This document shows positions 1 through 8,261 of a DNA stretch of 32,369 bases, piece by piece. The notes below the pieces were generated by a model. It did not search any database and was not told the DNA's origin. It was given only the letters and a program-made list of their open reading frames with translations. The translations under genes and the position numbers were made by a program. Source of the DNA: Patescibacteria group bacterium UBA3291 (lineage in GTDB: Bacteria; Patescibacteriota; Gracilibacteria; Absconditabacterales; Absconditicoccaceae); assembly GCA_002361595.1 (NCBI GenBank), contig DETJ01000054.1, forward strand, positions 1 to 32,369, written 5' to 3'. Each line of letters opens with the position of its first letter. Position 1 is the stretch's first letter.

Positions 1-1596
1 GCTGGATCTGGAATAAATACAGCATGAGAATTACTATCCGAGCTTTTAGCGAAAAAATGATACTGTGTGCGAGTGGACAAGGAATATGCAAGCGTGATAA
101 AATGAAACAACAATACAATGTTTGTAAACATTTCCAATGACGGTAAACCTTATTTTTCTCGTAAAGTTCAGACTTTTATAGCTTTGGATAAATTGGCAAT
201 AGAAAAGAATTCTGAACTATTTGATTTGGAAGAGATTATAGATTTGAGCACTATAAATACTGCTAGGAAAAATACTTTTGCTTTTGCTGTAGCTGTAGAA
301 AAATTAAATTTGAAACACGAAGAAGCTGAAAAAATGCTAGAAGAAAAATGATTTTTGGATAAAGATAGAGAATGAAATCTGAAAGCTTTGGAAGAATGAA
401 TTGAATTTGGGAAGAGTAACTGATGAGTAAAATCAGACTTTTCAAATGATGTTTGAACTCCCCTATCCATGCAAATTTGAAATAATTTAATCGCAGATTG
501 AGCAGCTAAAGCATGACTAGAATTCTATTCAGCATACCCAATGACTCCTGCTTCTACTATTATCAACGGGATATTGAAGCACCCAGAAATCACTTTCCAA
601 CAATGAGAAGATGAAATCGCTGTGAGTATGATGATGCTCGGAGCTAGTTATGCTTGAAAAAGAGCTATGTGTGGAACTAGTGGATGAGGATTTGCTTTGA
701 TGGTAGAAAATCTGGCATTTGCAAATCAGGCTGAAATATGATGAGTTTATGTTTTATCACAAAGAGACTGACCAAGTACAGGTACTCCAACTTTTGTGGC
801 TCAATGAGATTTGGACATAGCTCTAAATGCATGATTTGGAGAGACTAAACCAATTGTTTTAGCTCCAAGTACCTACGAAGAAGCTTATGAAATGATTTCA
901 CAGGCTTTGAATTGGAGCGATATTTATCAGCATCCTGTAATGTTCTTGATAGATAAGACTTTGTCTGAATGTTTGATGAGCATTGATGTGAATAAACTGA
1001 AAGAACCTGAAATTAAACGTGGAGAAATTGCTAAAGAATCAGATTCTGATGAATATTTGAGATACAAAGATACAGAAAGTTGAGTGTCACCTAGAGCTAT
1101 CCCATGAACTAAAAATACTTTATTTATTGCCACTTCATATGAACATACAGAAAGCTGAGCATCAAATGAAGATCCCAAAATTAAAGTTCAGCAAATGGAT
1201 AAACGTACTAGAAAAATGGATACCTTCAAAAAAGAAGAATTGAAAGAATGAATTGCTTATGAAATTATAAATCCAAATGCAAAAAAATTCTTGGTAACTT
1301 GGTGAATCAATCGCTACCCTATCGAAAAAGTGATTAGTGAAAATAATGACTGGTGACTAATCGTGATGAAAGTGTTTCAACCATTTGATGAAAGTTTGAG
1401 GAAGTTCTTTAAAGAACATGAGAGTCAGATTGAAAAATTATTATTTGTTGAACTAAATCATGATGGAAGCTGTGAAAGATATATTCGTACAGAATGTGGA
1501 TTAACTACTGATGAATGGAATGAAAAAATTGACCATTTGAGAAAGTTCAGCTTATATCCATTTATGCTAGAAGAAATCGAGGAAAAGATAAAATAA
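1..1596 (+). CDS. korA: 2-oxoacid:acceptor oxidoreductase, fused gamma/alpha subunit (5' truncated)
   Basis: The reading frame is open from the first base and ends in TAA; 531 residues are visible. The family oxidises 2-oxoacids (2-oxoglutarate, pyruvate or branched-chain) to acyl-CoA and passes electrons to ferredoxin. The window opens inside the gamma domain, at the glycine-rich loop GAGSGINTAGE. The gamma domain runs to about residue 120 and is followed by the alpha (pyrimidine-binding) domain with SAYPMTPAST, a GTSGGGFALM segment and a QRDGPSTGTPT segment, all typical of KorA. Many glycines are UGA. The beta subunit gene follows 119 bases downstream, so the two gene products probably form one complex. 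The substrate cannot be told from sequence. Only the first residues are missing. Confidence 0.9.
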
Positions 1597-1597
1597 T

Positions 1598-1683
1598 GTC
1601 ATTCAGAGGCAAACGAAGTGAAGCCGAAGAATCCATTTATGTTTGTCATCTCCCCTGAATTCTTCGCTAACGCTCAGAATGAC
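1598..1683. repeat. imperfect inverted repeat between korA and korB
   Basis: The left arm begins GTCATTCAGAGG and reaches CGAAGAATC near 1633. The right arm, from about 1657, is GAATTCTTCGCTAACG ending CTCAGAATGAC. The outer GTCATTC/GAATGAC and inner CGAAGAATC/GAATTCTTCG parts pair and leave a central loop. The segment is richer in G+C than its surroundings. Elements with GTCATTCTGAGCG...GAAGAATC ends are widespread intergenic repeats in bacteria. This one could be a small non-autonomous element or an mRNA hairpin. No second copy was noticed in the window. Confidence 0.6.
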
Positions 1684-1715
1684 GCATAAAACTTTAATTA
1701 CATTTACTGTTAAAA

Positions 1716-2318
1716 ATGAGAACTAACTTACAGTCAATACAACGATGTCCTTGATGCTGAAATTTTTTAATTCATCTAGCTATCAAACAGGCTCTAGAAA
1801 GTTTATGAATAGAAAAAGAAAATGTAGTTTTCGTAACTGGAATCGGATGTGGAAGTAAAATGAGCCAATATATGGATTGCTATTGAGCTGAGACTTTACA
1901 CTGAAGAGGAATCCCATTCGCAACAGGAGTAAAACTCGCAAATCCTAAATTGACTGTAATCTCTCTTTCTGGAGATGGAGATACTTATGGAATTGGGTTA
2001 TGACACCTATTACACGCAGCTAGAAATAATATCAACATTCTACATATCACATGTGATAACGAAAATTATGCTTTAACTACTGGTCAAGCCTCTCCTACTA
2101 CTCCATTAAATGCAAAAACTAATTCTACGCCAGAATGAAATCAGACTAAACCGTTTGACCCAGAAAAATTATTAGAAAGTGCTGGTTGTGGATTCGTAAA
2201 AAGAGTAGATTGAAAAGATTTGAACTGAATGAAAGAAACTATCAAAGAAGCTATACAATATGAATGATTCGCTCACATTAATGTAAACCAACCTTGTCCA
2301 AGTTGGAGAAGATGGTAG
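1716..2318 (+). CDS. korB: 2-oxoacid:ferredoxin oxidoreductase beta subunit, short form
   Basis: 200 residues, starting MRTNLQSIQRCPGCGN and ending in TAG. This is the thiamine-diphosphate-binding subunit that pairs with the gamma/alpha protein upstream. Family landmarks are CPGCGN, GIGCGSK, LHGRGIPFATG, the TPP/Mg loop GDGDTYGIG and LTTGQASPTTP. Cysteines at 11, 14, 45 and 194 match the spacing of the four [4Fe-4S] ligands known in two-subunit archaeal enzymes. The protein stops six residues after the last of these (CPSWRRW), whereas usual beta subunits run to about 280 residues or more, so the C-terminal segment is absent. I see no continuing frame after the stop. It may be a minimal functional form or a truncated gene. 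No Shine-Dalgarno motif precedes the ATG. Confidence 0.88.
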
Positions 2319-2330
2319 TTTTGGAATAAC

Positions 2331-2367
2331 TTGACTTTTTATATAATATATTTATTTATATTATAAT
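2331..2367 (+). promoter_or_regulatory. candidate promoter upstream of the small gene at 2392
   Basis: TTGACT at 2331-2336 is followed by several overlapping TATAAT-like hexamers (2342-2347 and 2362-2367). Neither lies at the ideal 16-18 spacing; TATTTA at 2353-2358 does but is a poor match. The first 13 bases, TTGACTTTTTATA, recur at the better promoter at 28513. The -10 choice is uncertain. Confidence 0.35.
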
Positions 2368-2391
2368 TTTATAATTTATAAAAAATTTAGG

Positions 2392-2751
2392 ATGCCAAAT
2401 ATCAAGTTAAAGATAGAATTTGATTGACGAGATAAAGAATATAAGTGGAAATATCGATGACCATGATGAGACGCTTTAATTGATACTGTATTAAAAGAAT
2501 TAGCTAAAATATTACAATCTCCTGAATGAAAGTTTTGGCATTATTGAGAGTTCGATTTTATTACAGAAAGTTGAAATGTTAGCCATTTTGATCCGGGATG
2601 GGGAGACTGAAAAGTTATATTAAAAATCTATGATAATGCAGATGATAAGAAGATTAAAGAAGTTTTGGAAAAGTCTGCTCAAATATTAAAATTGATGAGA
2701 GCAAGCGAAGAACAAATTGCTAAGATTTTAGCCCGGAAACCTGAAAATTAG
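2392..2751 (+). CDS. conserved-looking small protein of unknown function
   Basis: 119 residues from ATG to TAG, with many UGA-glycines. I do not recognise the family. The N-terminal half looks like a beta-rich fold (IKLKIEFDGRDKEYKWKYRG) with a glycine pair, then an amphipathic helix (DALIDTVLKELAKIL). The middle has aromatic and glycine-rich stretches (GKFWHYGEFDF, FDPGWGDG). The C-terminus is a charged helix (KIKEVLEKSAQILKLMRASEEQIAKIL). It has no signal peptide or membrane segment, so it is probably cytosolic. It follows korB by 73 bases with its own possible promoter and ends at a strong terminator, so it may be transcribed alone. No function can be assigned. Confidence 0.75.
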
Positions 2752-2762
2752 TTTTAATTACA

Positions 2763-2787
2763 AAAAAGAAGGCAAAGCCTTCTTTTT
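2763..2787. terminator. bidirectional hairpin terminator between convergent genes
   Basis: AAAAAGAAGGC / AAA / GCCTTCTTTTT forms an 11-bp stem with a 3-base loop. It has a T run on the plus side and, read in reverse, a T run on the minus side. It lies between the stop of the small gene and the stop of ftsK, and can end both transcripts. Confidence 0.85.
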
Positions 2788-2790
2788 ATT

Positions 2791-5019
2791 TTAAATAAAT
2801 ATATCTCTTCATCTAGCTCAATCCTGTGGTCAAACGATTCCTCTTTCCTCTAATGTATCCATAATTCTAGCAGCCCTTGCGAATCATATTCATAATTTTC
2901 TCTGAATCATAGTCGTAGAAGCTTTTCTAGTTTCTGCTATGATTTGAACGGCTTGATTGATTAAATCTTCGTCATCTCAGTTTCCACTTCATCATCAGCT
3001 GAACGCTCATGAACTTTCAGATTTTGATTCTAATGCGTTAATAATATCTTGATTATAAACATCGTCTTCTGTCAGTCCTACCATGTATTTACGTTTCAAA
3101 TGGTCTACTACTGCATCAATTTCTTTGGTATCTACGAATGCTCACTGAATTCTAAGGTCTGTAATTTTAGTATCCATATAAAGCATATCTCATCTTCATA
3201 CTAATTCTTCAGCTCATTTATGTCCAAGGATTGTCCTAGAATCTACTTCAGATACCACACTAAATGCGATTCTGGCTGGAATGTTTGCCTTGATAAGTCA
3301 TGTAATTACATTTACAGATGGCCTCTGTGTAGCAAGAATCAAATGAATTCAAACTGCACGAGCTTTAGCAGCGATACGATTGATACAGTTTTCAGCTTCT
3401 TTTCTATTTGCGGCAGAAGACATCATCATGTCTGCCATTTCATCGATGATGAAGACTATACGATACATCTTTTCATCTGGATAAGCAGCATTGAATTCTG
3501 ATAGCTGTTTGAGTTTTCTCTGTGAAAGAAGCGAATATCTTCTTTCCATCTCATCTACTGTCCATTGAAGCAATTTAACAGCTTTTCATGAATCGTAAAC
3601 GATAGGAGCTAATAAATATGGAAGTCCGCTATACATTCATAGTTCCACCTGTTTTGGATCCACCATCAAGAATTTTAATTCTGAAGGCGAATTCTGATAC
3701 ATCAGTGAAAGAATAAAGTTATTGATTCATACTGATTTTCAGCTTCATGTAGCTCAGGCTACGAGTAAATGTGGCATCGAATCAAGCTGTGAAACTGCGA
3801 TAGATCCATCGATTCCTTTTCAGAGTGCGAGAGTTGTTTCAGATTTTTGCATTCCTTTTTGAAATTCTGTCGAAGATAAGATATCTCATAAACAAACCGT
3901 TTTTGGTTTTGGATTTGGGATTTGAATTCCAATACAATCAGTTCATGGGATTGGAGCGACCATTCTGACTGATTTTGTACGGAGTGATAATTTGATATTA
4001 TCCATCAAATTCGTGATAGCTGAGATTTTGATTCATTCTGCGAGTTTGATTCTAATCTGAACAACTGATGGTCCGATGTCGAATCATTCAATAGAAATAT
4101 AAATTCAGAATTCTGAAAGTTTATTTTGTAGTGCTTGTGCTTTTTCTACGATAGCTTTTTCATCTACCTGTTGAGCTTCTGAAAGATTTGAAGCAAGAAG
4201 TGATGTTGAGAAAGTTGGTTTATCTCATGAAAAATGAATTTGAGGACGAGGCTTAGCCTGCTCTTTTTCCTGAATCTTTTGTTCGACTTTTTGCTTGAAC
4301 AACGAACTAAATCCATCTTTGAGCAATGAACCTGAAGTTGAAGTTCAGTTTGCTACGGATCATGCTCAAACTACTGATGTTTTTTTTCAAGTAGCTTTAT
4401 CTAGTTTTTCGAGCAAATCTGTAGATGTCTGAGATTCTTTGGTAACATATGGTGTCTTTGCCTGTTTTTTATCCTGAGCTGGAGCTGGTTCACGTTCTAC
4501 ATTTATTTTTGGAAGTTTAGGAAGTTTAAAATTTAATGTATATAAAACTCGAGCTAGTACTCAGATTAACATTAAAACGATCAAAATCTGAATTGCTAAT
4601 TTTGATGGTCAGAATATCGATTCAAGAACCCAGTAAATTGGCCAAGAACAGTATCATCCGTGATGAATTGACTGAGCCCAATTTACCAATGTAGGTCATC
4701 ATTCCTCTATCGCCTGAAAATTTAATATTGCAGAAGTAAGAAACATCAAAGAAAAAAATTGTTTAATGAAAGTCTTCATCAAATAACCTTTCCAAAGAAT
4801 GAGAATTCAGACTAATACACACAGTATGAAAAATACCACGAGTCATGTCTCTCCAAAAGCATAACTCGTTGCTTTGGAAAATCGTCATAGAAGTGGTGCA
4901 TCTGGAGCAAATTGTTTCGCAAAAAAGAATAGCAATCCAATTAACATAAATCCAATTCCTATGTGATATTTATTGATTTTGAATGTTGATCTAGTTGATC
5001 TTCTCCTTCTCCTAGCCAA
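2791..5019 (-). CDS. ftsK: DNA translocase FtsK/SpoIIIE
   Basis: 742 residues. This ATP-driven DNA pump at the division septum clears and resolves chromosome ends. The N-terminus is very basic (ARRRRRSTRST) and is followed by about four membrane segments up to residue ~170. A charged linker follows, then the motor domain with Walker A GATGSGKSVG near residue 420, DPKQVELGMYSGLP, Walker B IVFIIDEMADMM near 520 and LILATQRPSVNVITG. The winged-helix gamma domain closes the protein (ASTTMIQRKLGIGFARAARIMD). The start is set at TTG: an in-frame TAA lies three codons upstream, and the first ATG falls inside the first membrane helix. It is the last gene after two VirB2-like genes on the same strand, separated from them by a terminator and a hairpin, so it is probably transcribed on its own. 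Confidence 0.93.
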
Positions 5020-5043
5020 AATATTTTATTTTTGAGAAATAAA

Positions 5044-5068
5044 GAATCATACGTTTAATGTATGATTC
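5044..5068 (-). other. hairpin in the ftsK upstream region
   Basis: GAATCATAC and GTATGATTC form a perfect 9-bp stem around a 7-base loop, 25 bases upstream of the ftsK start. It is followed on the minus strand by a weak T stretch (TTTATTT). It may be a second terminator after the pilin pair or a leader hairpin of ftsK. Confidence 0.5.
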
Positions 5069-5103
5069 CTATTCCATTTTTCAATTGAAAATTACGTTAT
5101 TTT

Positions 5104-5138
5104 GAAAAAAAGGTCCTCCTGAAAAATCAGAAAAGACC
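5104..5138 (-). terminator. terminator of the two-gene pilin operon
   Basis: Read on the minus strand, GGTC...CTGA-TTTTT-TCAG...GACC folds with G-U pairs in the middle and is followed by a run of seven T. It lies about 20 bases after the stop of the gene ending at 5160. Confidence 0.65.
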
Positions 5139-5159
5139 CATAAATTTTTAATAATCTAT

Positions 5160-6140
5160 TTATACATAGAATTTTGTAAGATTAAGTAATGATACTGCAT
5201 CTCCTCATGTTTGGAATTCTGCAAAGATTTGATATACAATTAATAAGAATCAGAATAGAACTAACGCCGATAGTAATATATTTATCAATACATTCGTAGC
5301 TTTCTTGAAATTTGATCAAGTTCATCCATCAGTAATATATAGATATCATGCAACTATTACCATAATTACAGTAATAATTCAATATAAATAACCAAAAACT
5401 TTTGCTATATTTATAATAAAGTCTGAAGCGTTCTTTACAAAATTACTACTATCTGCCGCAAGATAATATACAAAATCTACTCATTTAATCACTAATAATG
5501 CTACTACTACATTTATAAGTCATTTTACTAATTTTTTTCATTTTTCTCACTCACCCGCTGCTATCACTTTGAATCATGTAACTACTGTCATAATAATAGC
5601 TACGAAGAATGCAGCAGCTTTAATAGCTGAAAGAATAACAAACGCTACTTTTTGTGTTAAACTTTCAGTAACTCATTTTACTCATTCAGTCTGCGTGAAA
5701 GAATCACCCATATTTCAGAAATTAAATATTGTTCAGAACAACCAGCTAGATGCATAGACTAAGACTCATCCAAGTATAATATACAGTAAACTATACATAT
5801 GCTTTCTAGATTCTTCTGGTTTTTTATTTAATAAAAGTGATGCTCATGCTATTACGAAAAATATTATCATGATTCATAGCGTCATACTTCTAATCACATC
5901 ATACATTATACTATCACCATTTCCTGTGTCTGGATAGAATAACTTTTTTATATTAGTCGATAGACTATTTGTTTTTTCTATTCATCATTTTTTAATTACG
6001 TAATCATTTAAAAATGATGAAAAATTTTCTTTATATTTTGGAGGAGTAGCTTCTGTAAAATTTGGCATATAAAACACTCACCCTACGATGACCAATACTG
6101 TAAGAAATCAAATAATAACTTTTTGTTTTAATGACATCAT
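5160..6140 (-). CDS. polytopic membrane protein with VirB2/TrbC-like C-terminal region
   Basis: 326 residues from ATG to TAA. A hydrophobic N-terminal segment (VIIGFLTVLVIVGVFYMP) may be a signal or anchor. After a soluble stretch to about residue 70 there are roughly six further hydrophobic segments. The last pair (AKVFGYLYGIITVIMVIVAGYLYI, a short DGGTGSNFKKA loop, then VLINILLSALVLF) has the two-helix layout of VirB2/TrbC pilins in type IV secretion systems. The middle part (LLYIILGGVLVYASS) repeats a similar helix-rich pattern, so it may be several pilin-like units in tandem. It lies 26 bases after another secreted protein, most likely in one operon. The role in a pilus or secretion channel is inference from layout. 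Confidence 0.7.
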
Positions 6141-6166
6141 TTATGTATAGTTGTTATCTTATAAAA

Positions 6167-6730
6167 TTATGAATTTTTTGTGATAAGATTTACTATCGAA
6201 ACAAAGAAATCTATTATATAATAGAATCATATCAATAGAATCACTCATATCACAATATATGTGATATTTTTTTTAAATTTTCCAAATTGTTTTTCTCTAT
6301 CTGGTGAAGTTACAAGCATAAATCAATTTCGTATTATCAAAATAGTTGCAGCTGTAAGTCATATATACATCAAATACTGTAAATAATTTCCAGATAATTG
6401 TTTTAGACTACATAAAGTATTTGATATAGTAAATCTTGAATCTGCACAGTTTCATCTATAGCTCACCATATCAAACTGAGTATTTTGTACTTCATCCCCT
6501 TTGTACCCATTAACTTCTACATAAATCGCATCTAATAATCTTACGGGATTATGTTCTACAAATTTTCGTGCTGCAGGTCACTGAGTATGCGTAATATTAC
6601 TATCTTTTCAATCTCATCATGCTCAACCTCATCATGCTCAACCTCATCATTCACTTTGAGCTAAACATATTGGAGATATCGTTCCAAATAGAATAAATAT
6701 AGATAAGAATAGATAAAAGATTTTTTTCAT
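6167..6730 (-). CDS. secreted or membrane pilin-like protein with Gly-rich linker
   Basis: 187 residues from ATG to TAA. The N-terminus is a clear signal peptide (KKIFYLFLSIFILFGTISPICLA). It is followed by a glycine-rich stretch, SEGGGGAGGGGAGGDG, written with a tandem DNA repeat in which most glycines are UGA. A soluble region with cysteines (GNCADS, NTLCSLKQL) follows. Two hydrophobic helices (YLMYIGLTAATILII and TYIVIGVILLIGFYYII) flank a charged loop (SPDREKQFGKFKKN), the arrangement of VirB2/TrbC-type pilins. It is the first gene of a two-gene operon with the polytopic protein at 5160 and is driven by a TTGCTT-17-TATAAT promoter. Assignment to a family is by topology only. Confidence 0.72.
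6605..6650 (-). repeat. short tandem repeat coding for the Gly-rich linker
   Basis: The unit ATCATGCTCAACCTC (plus strand) is repeated almost exactly, about two and a half times, inside the secreted protein gene. On the coding strand it gives GAGGTTGAGCATGAT, which translates to Gly-rich units in which UGA supplies most glycines. Repeat-number change would lengthen or shorten the linker without breaking the frame. Confidence 0.6.
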
Positions 6731-6757
6731 AATTTAGCAACAAAATATAAACAATTT

Positions 6758-6786
6758 ATTATAATCAAAATTTTAAAAAAAAGCAA
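6758..6786 (-). promoter_or_regulatory. promoter TTGCTT-17-TATAAT of the pilin-like operon
   Basis: On the minus strand TTGCTT (6786-6781) and TATAAT (6763-6758) are 17 bases apart, with TTTTGAT directly before the -10 box and a T run before the -35. The same layout occurs before the genes starting at 16728 and 32017. The start codon is 27 bases downstream of the -10. Confidence 0.7.
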
Positions 6787-6892
6787 AAAAAATCAGACTT
6801 TTTTTATTTTATTTACAAAATTTTTCTTTCATTTGAAATGTAGACAAAAAATAATATCATATACATCTGAGTTAAGATAATCTTTTATTTTA

Positions 6893-6898
6893 TATAAT
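6893..6898 (+). promoter_or_regulatory. -10 box eight bases from the DUF1015 start
   Basis: TATAAT ends eight bases before the ATG at 6907, so a normal start site falls on or next to the A of the ATG. This would give a leaderless or nearly leaderless mRNA. The -35 is weak (GTTAAG, 16 bases upstream). Confidence 0.5.
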
Positions 6899-6906
6899 AT
6901 AAAATC

Positions 6907-8259
6907 ATGCAAGACTTTTTCGATGAAATTTGAGTAAAAATTCCTGAAATTTACTTACCAAAAAAATGAACAGATTTGACTAAATGGTCAGTGGTAGCCT
7001 GTGATCAGTATACTTCTCAGCCAGAGTATTGGAATGAAGTAAAAAATATAGTTTGAGATGCTCCATCTACGCTAAAGATCACTTTCCCTGAGATCTATTT
7101 GGATGGATGACATAAAGCCGAGATAATCGAAAATATTGTAAAAACAATGTATGAATATGATGAAAATGGAGTTTTGGAAAATCAATGATTATGATTTGTT
7201 TATATTGAAAGGCAAACTGCACACGTGCCTGTAAGAAAGGGGCTGATTTTAGCGTTAGATTTGGAGAAATATGATTTTAGCAAAGGTTCACAAACTCTTA
7301 TCAGAGCTACAGAATGAACTATTATTGAGAGAATTCCTCCTCGTGTAGAAATCAGAAAAAATGCAATTTTTGAATTACCTCACATTATGGTATTAATTGA
7401 CGACCCTGAGAAACAAGTTATAGAGCCTTTGAAAGCCAACGTAAAAGATGAAAATCTGCTTTATGATTTTGATTTGATGATGAATGGTGGACATATCAAA
7501 TGATGGAAAATTAGTGATGAAGAAACTATTATGCAAATCGTAAATTGATTGAAAAAGCTAAACAATTCTGATACATTCAAAGAAAAATATGGTTTGACTG
7601 AAAATTTATGAGTTTTACTTTTCGCAATGGGAGATGGAAATCACTCCTTTGCTACTGCAAAAGCTATCTGGGAAGAGAAGAAAAAGAATTTAAGTCCTGA
7701 AGAACAGTTAAATGATCCTGCAAGATTTGCATTGGTTGAAATAAACAACGTTCATGATGAATGAATTATTTTTGAACCTATTCACCGTGTATTATTTAAT
7801 GTAGAAGAAAATAGCTTTGTAGAAGATATGTGAAGATTCTTTAGAAGTATTGGATCAGATTTAAAGGTTGAAGAATATAATACAAAGGAAGAATTGATGC
7901 AAAATATGAAAAAATCTGATTGAAATACACATTACTGTCGATGAGTATCCAAATCTAGTTATTACTTATTCTGAATCGTAAATCCTAAGCTAAATTTGGA
8001 AGTTGGGAATATGCAGGCATTCTTGGATCAATATCTCAAAGATCATACTAATTCAAAAATTGATTATGTACATGGAGATGATGTAGTAGAAAAACTATGA
8101 AAAGAAGATGAAAATTTTGGAATTTTATTTCCAATAATGGATAAATCAGATTTTTTCAAAACTGTAGTAGTAGACTGAGCATTACCAAGAAAAACTTTCT
8201 CAATGTGAGAAGCTGATGAAAAAAGATATTATTTAGAAGCAAGGAAAATTGTGAAATAA
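6907..8259 (+). CDS. DUF1015 family protein
   Basis: 450 residues from ATG to TAA. The sequence follows the DUF1015 family closely: VKIPEIYLPKKG, WSVVACDQYTSQPEYW, GDAPSTLKITFPE, then RKGLILALDLEKYDFSKG, PHIMVLIDDP and FAMGDGNHSFATAKA. The GDGNHS motif resembles the ParB/sulfiredoxin-type active loop; some relatives are linked to serine metabolism, but the function of this subfamily is not settled. Length is normal for the family. It has no membrane segment or signal. It stands alone between divergent and convergent neighbours, ends in a strong terminator, and appears to start from a promoter whose -10 abuts the ATG. Confidence 0.88.
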
Positions 8260-8261
8260 TT

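Noticed and set aside
168..470. Minus-strand frames opposite korA
   Set aside because: They are shadows of the korA frame; no family resemblance, and they lie wholly inside a conserved gene.
1598..1683. Insertion-sequence end
   Set aside because: No transposase gene or target-site duplication is visible; only a short inverted repeat is supported.
6600..6660. CRISPR-like short repeat
   Set aside because: It is an in-frame coding repeat of two to three units without spacers.
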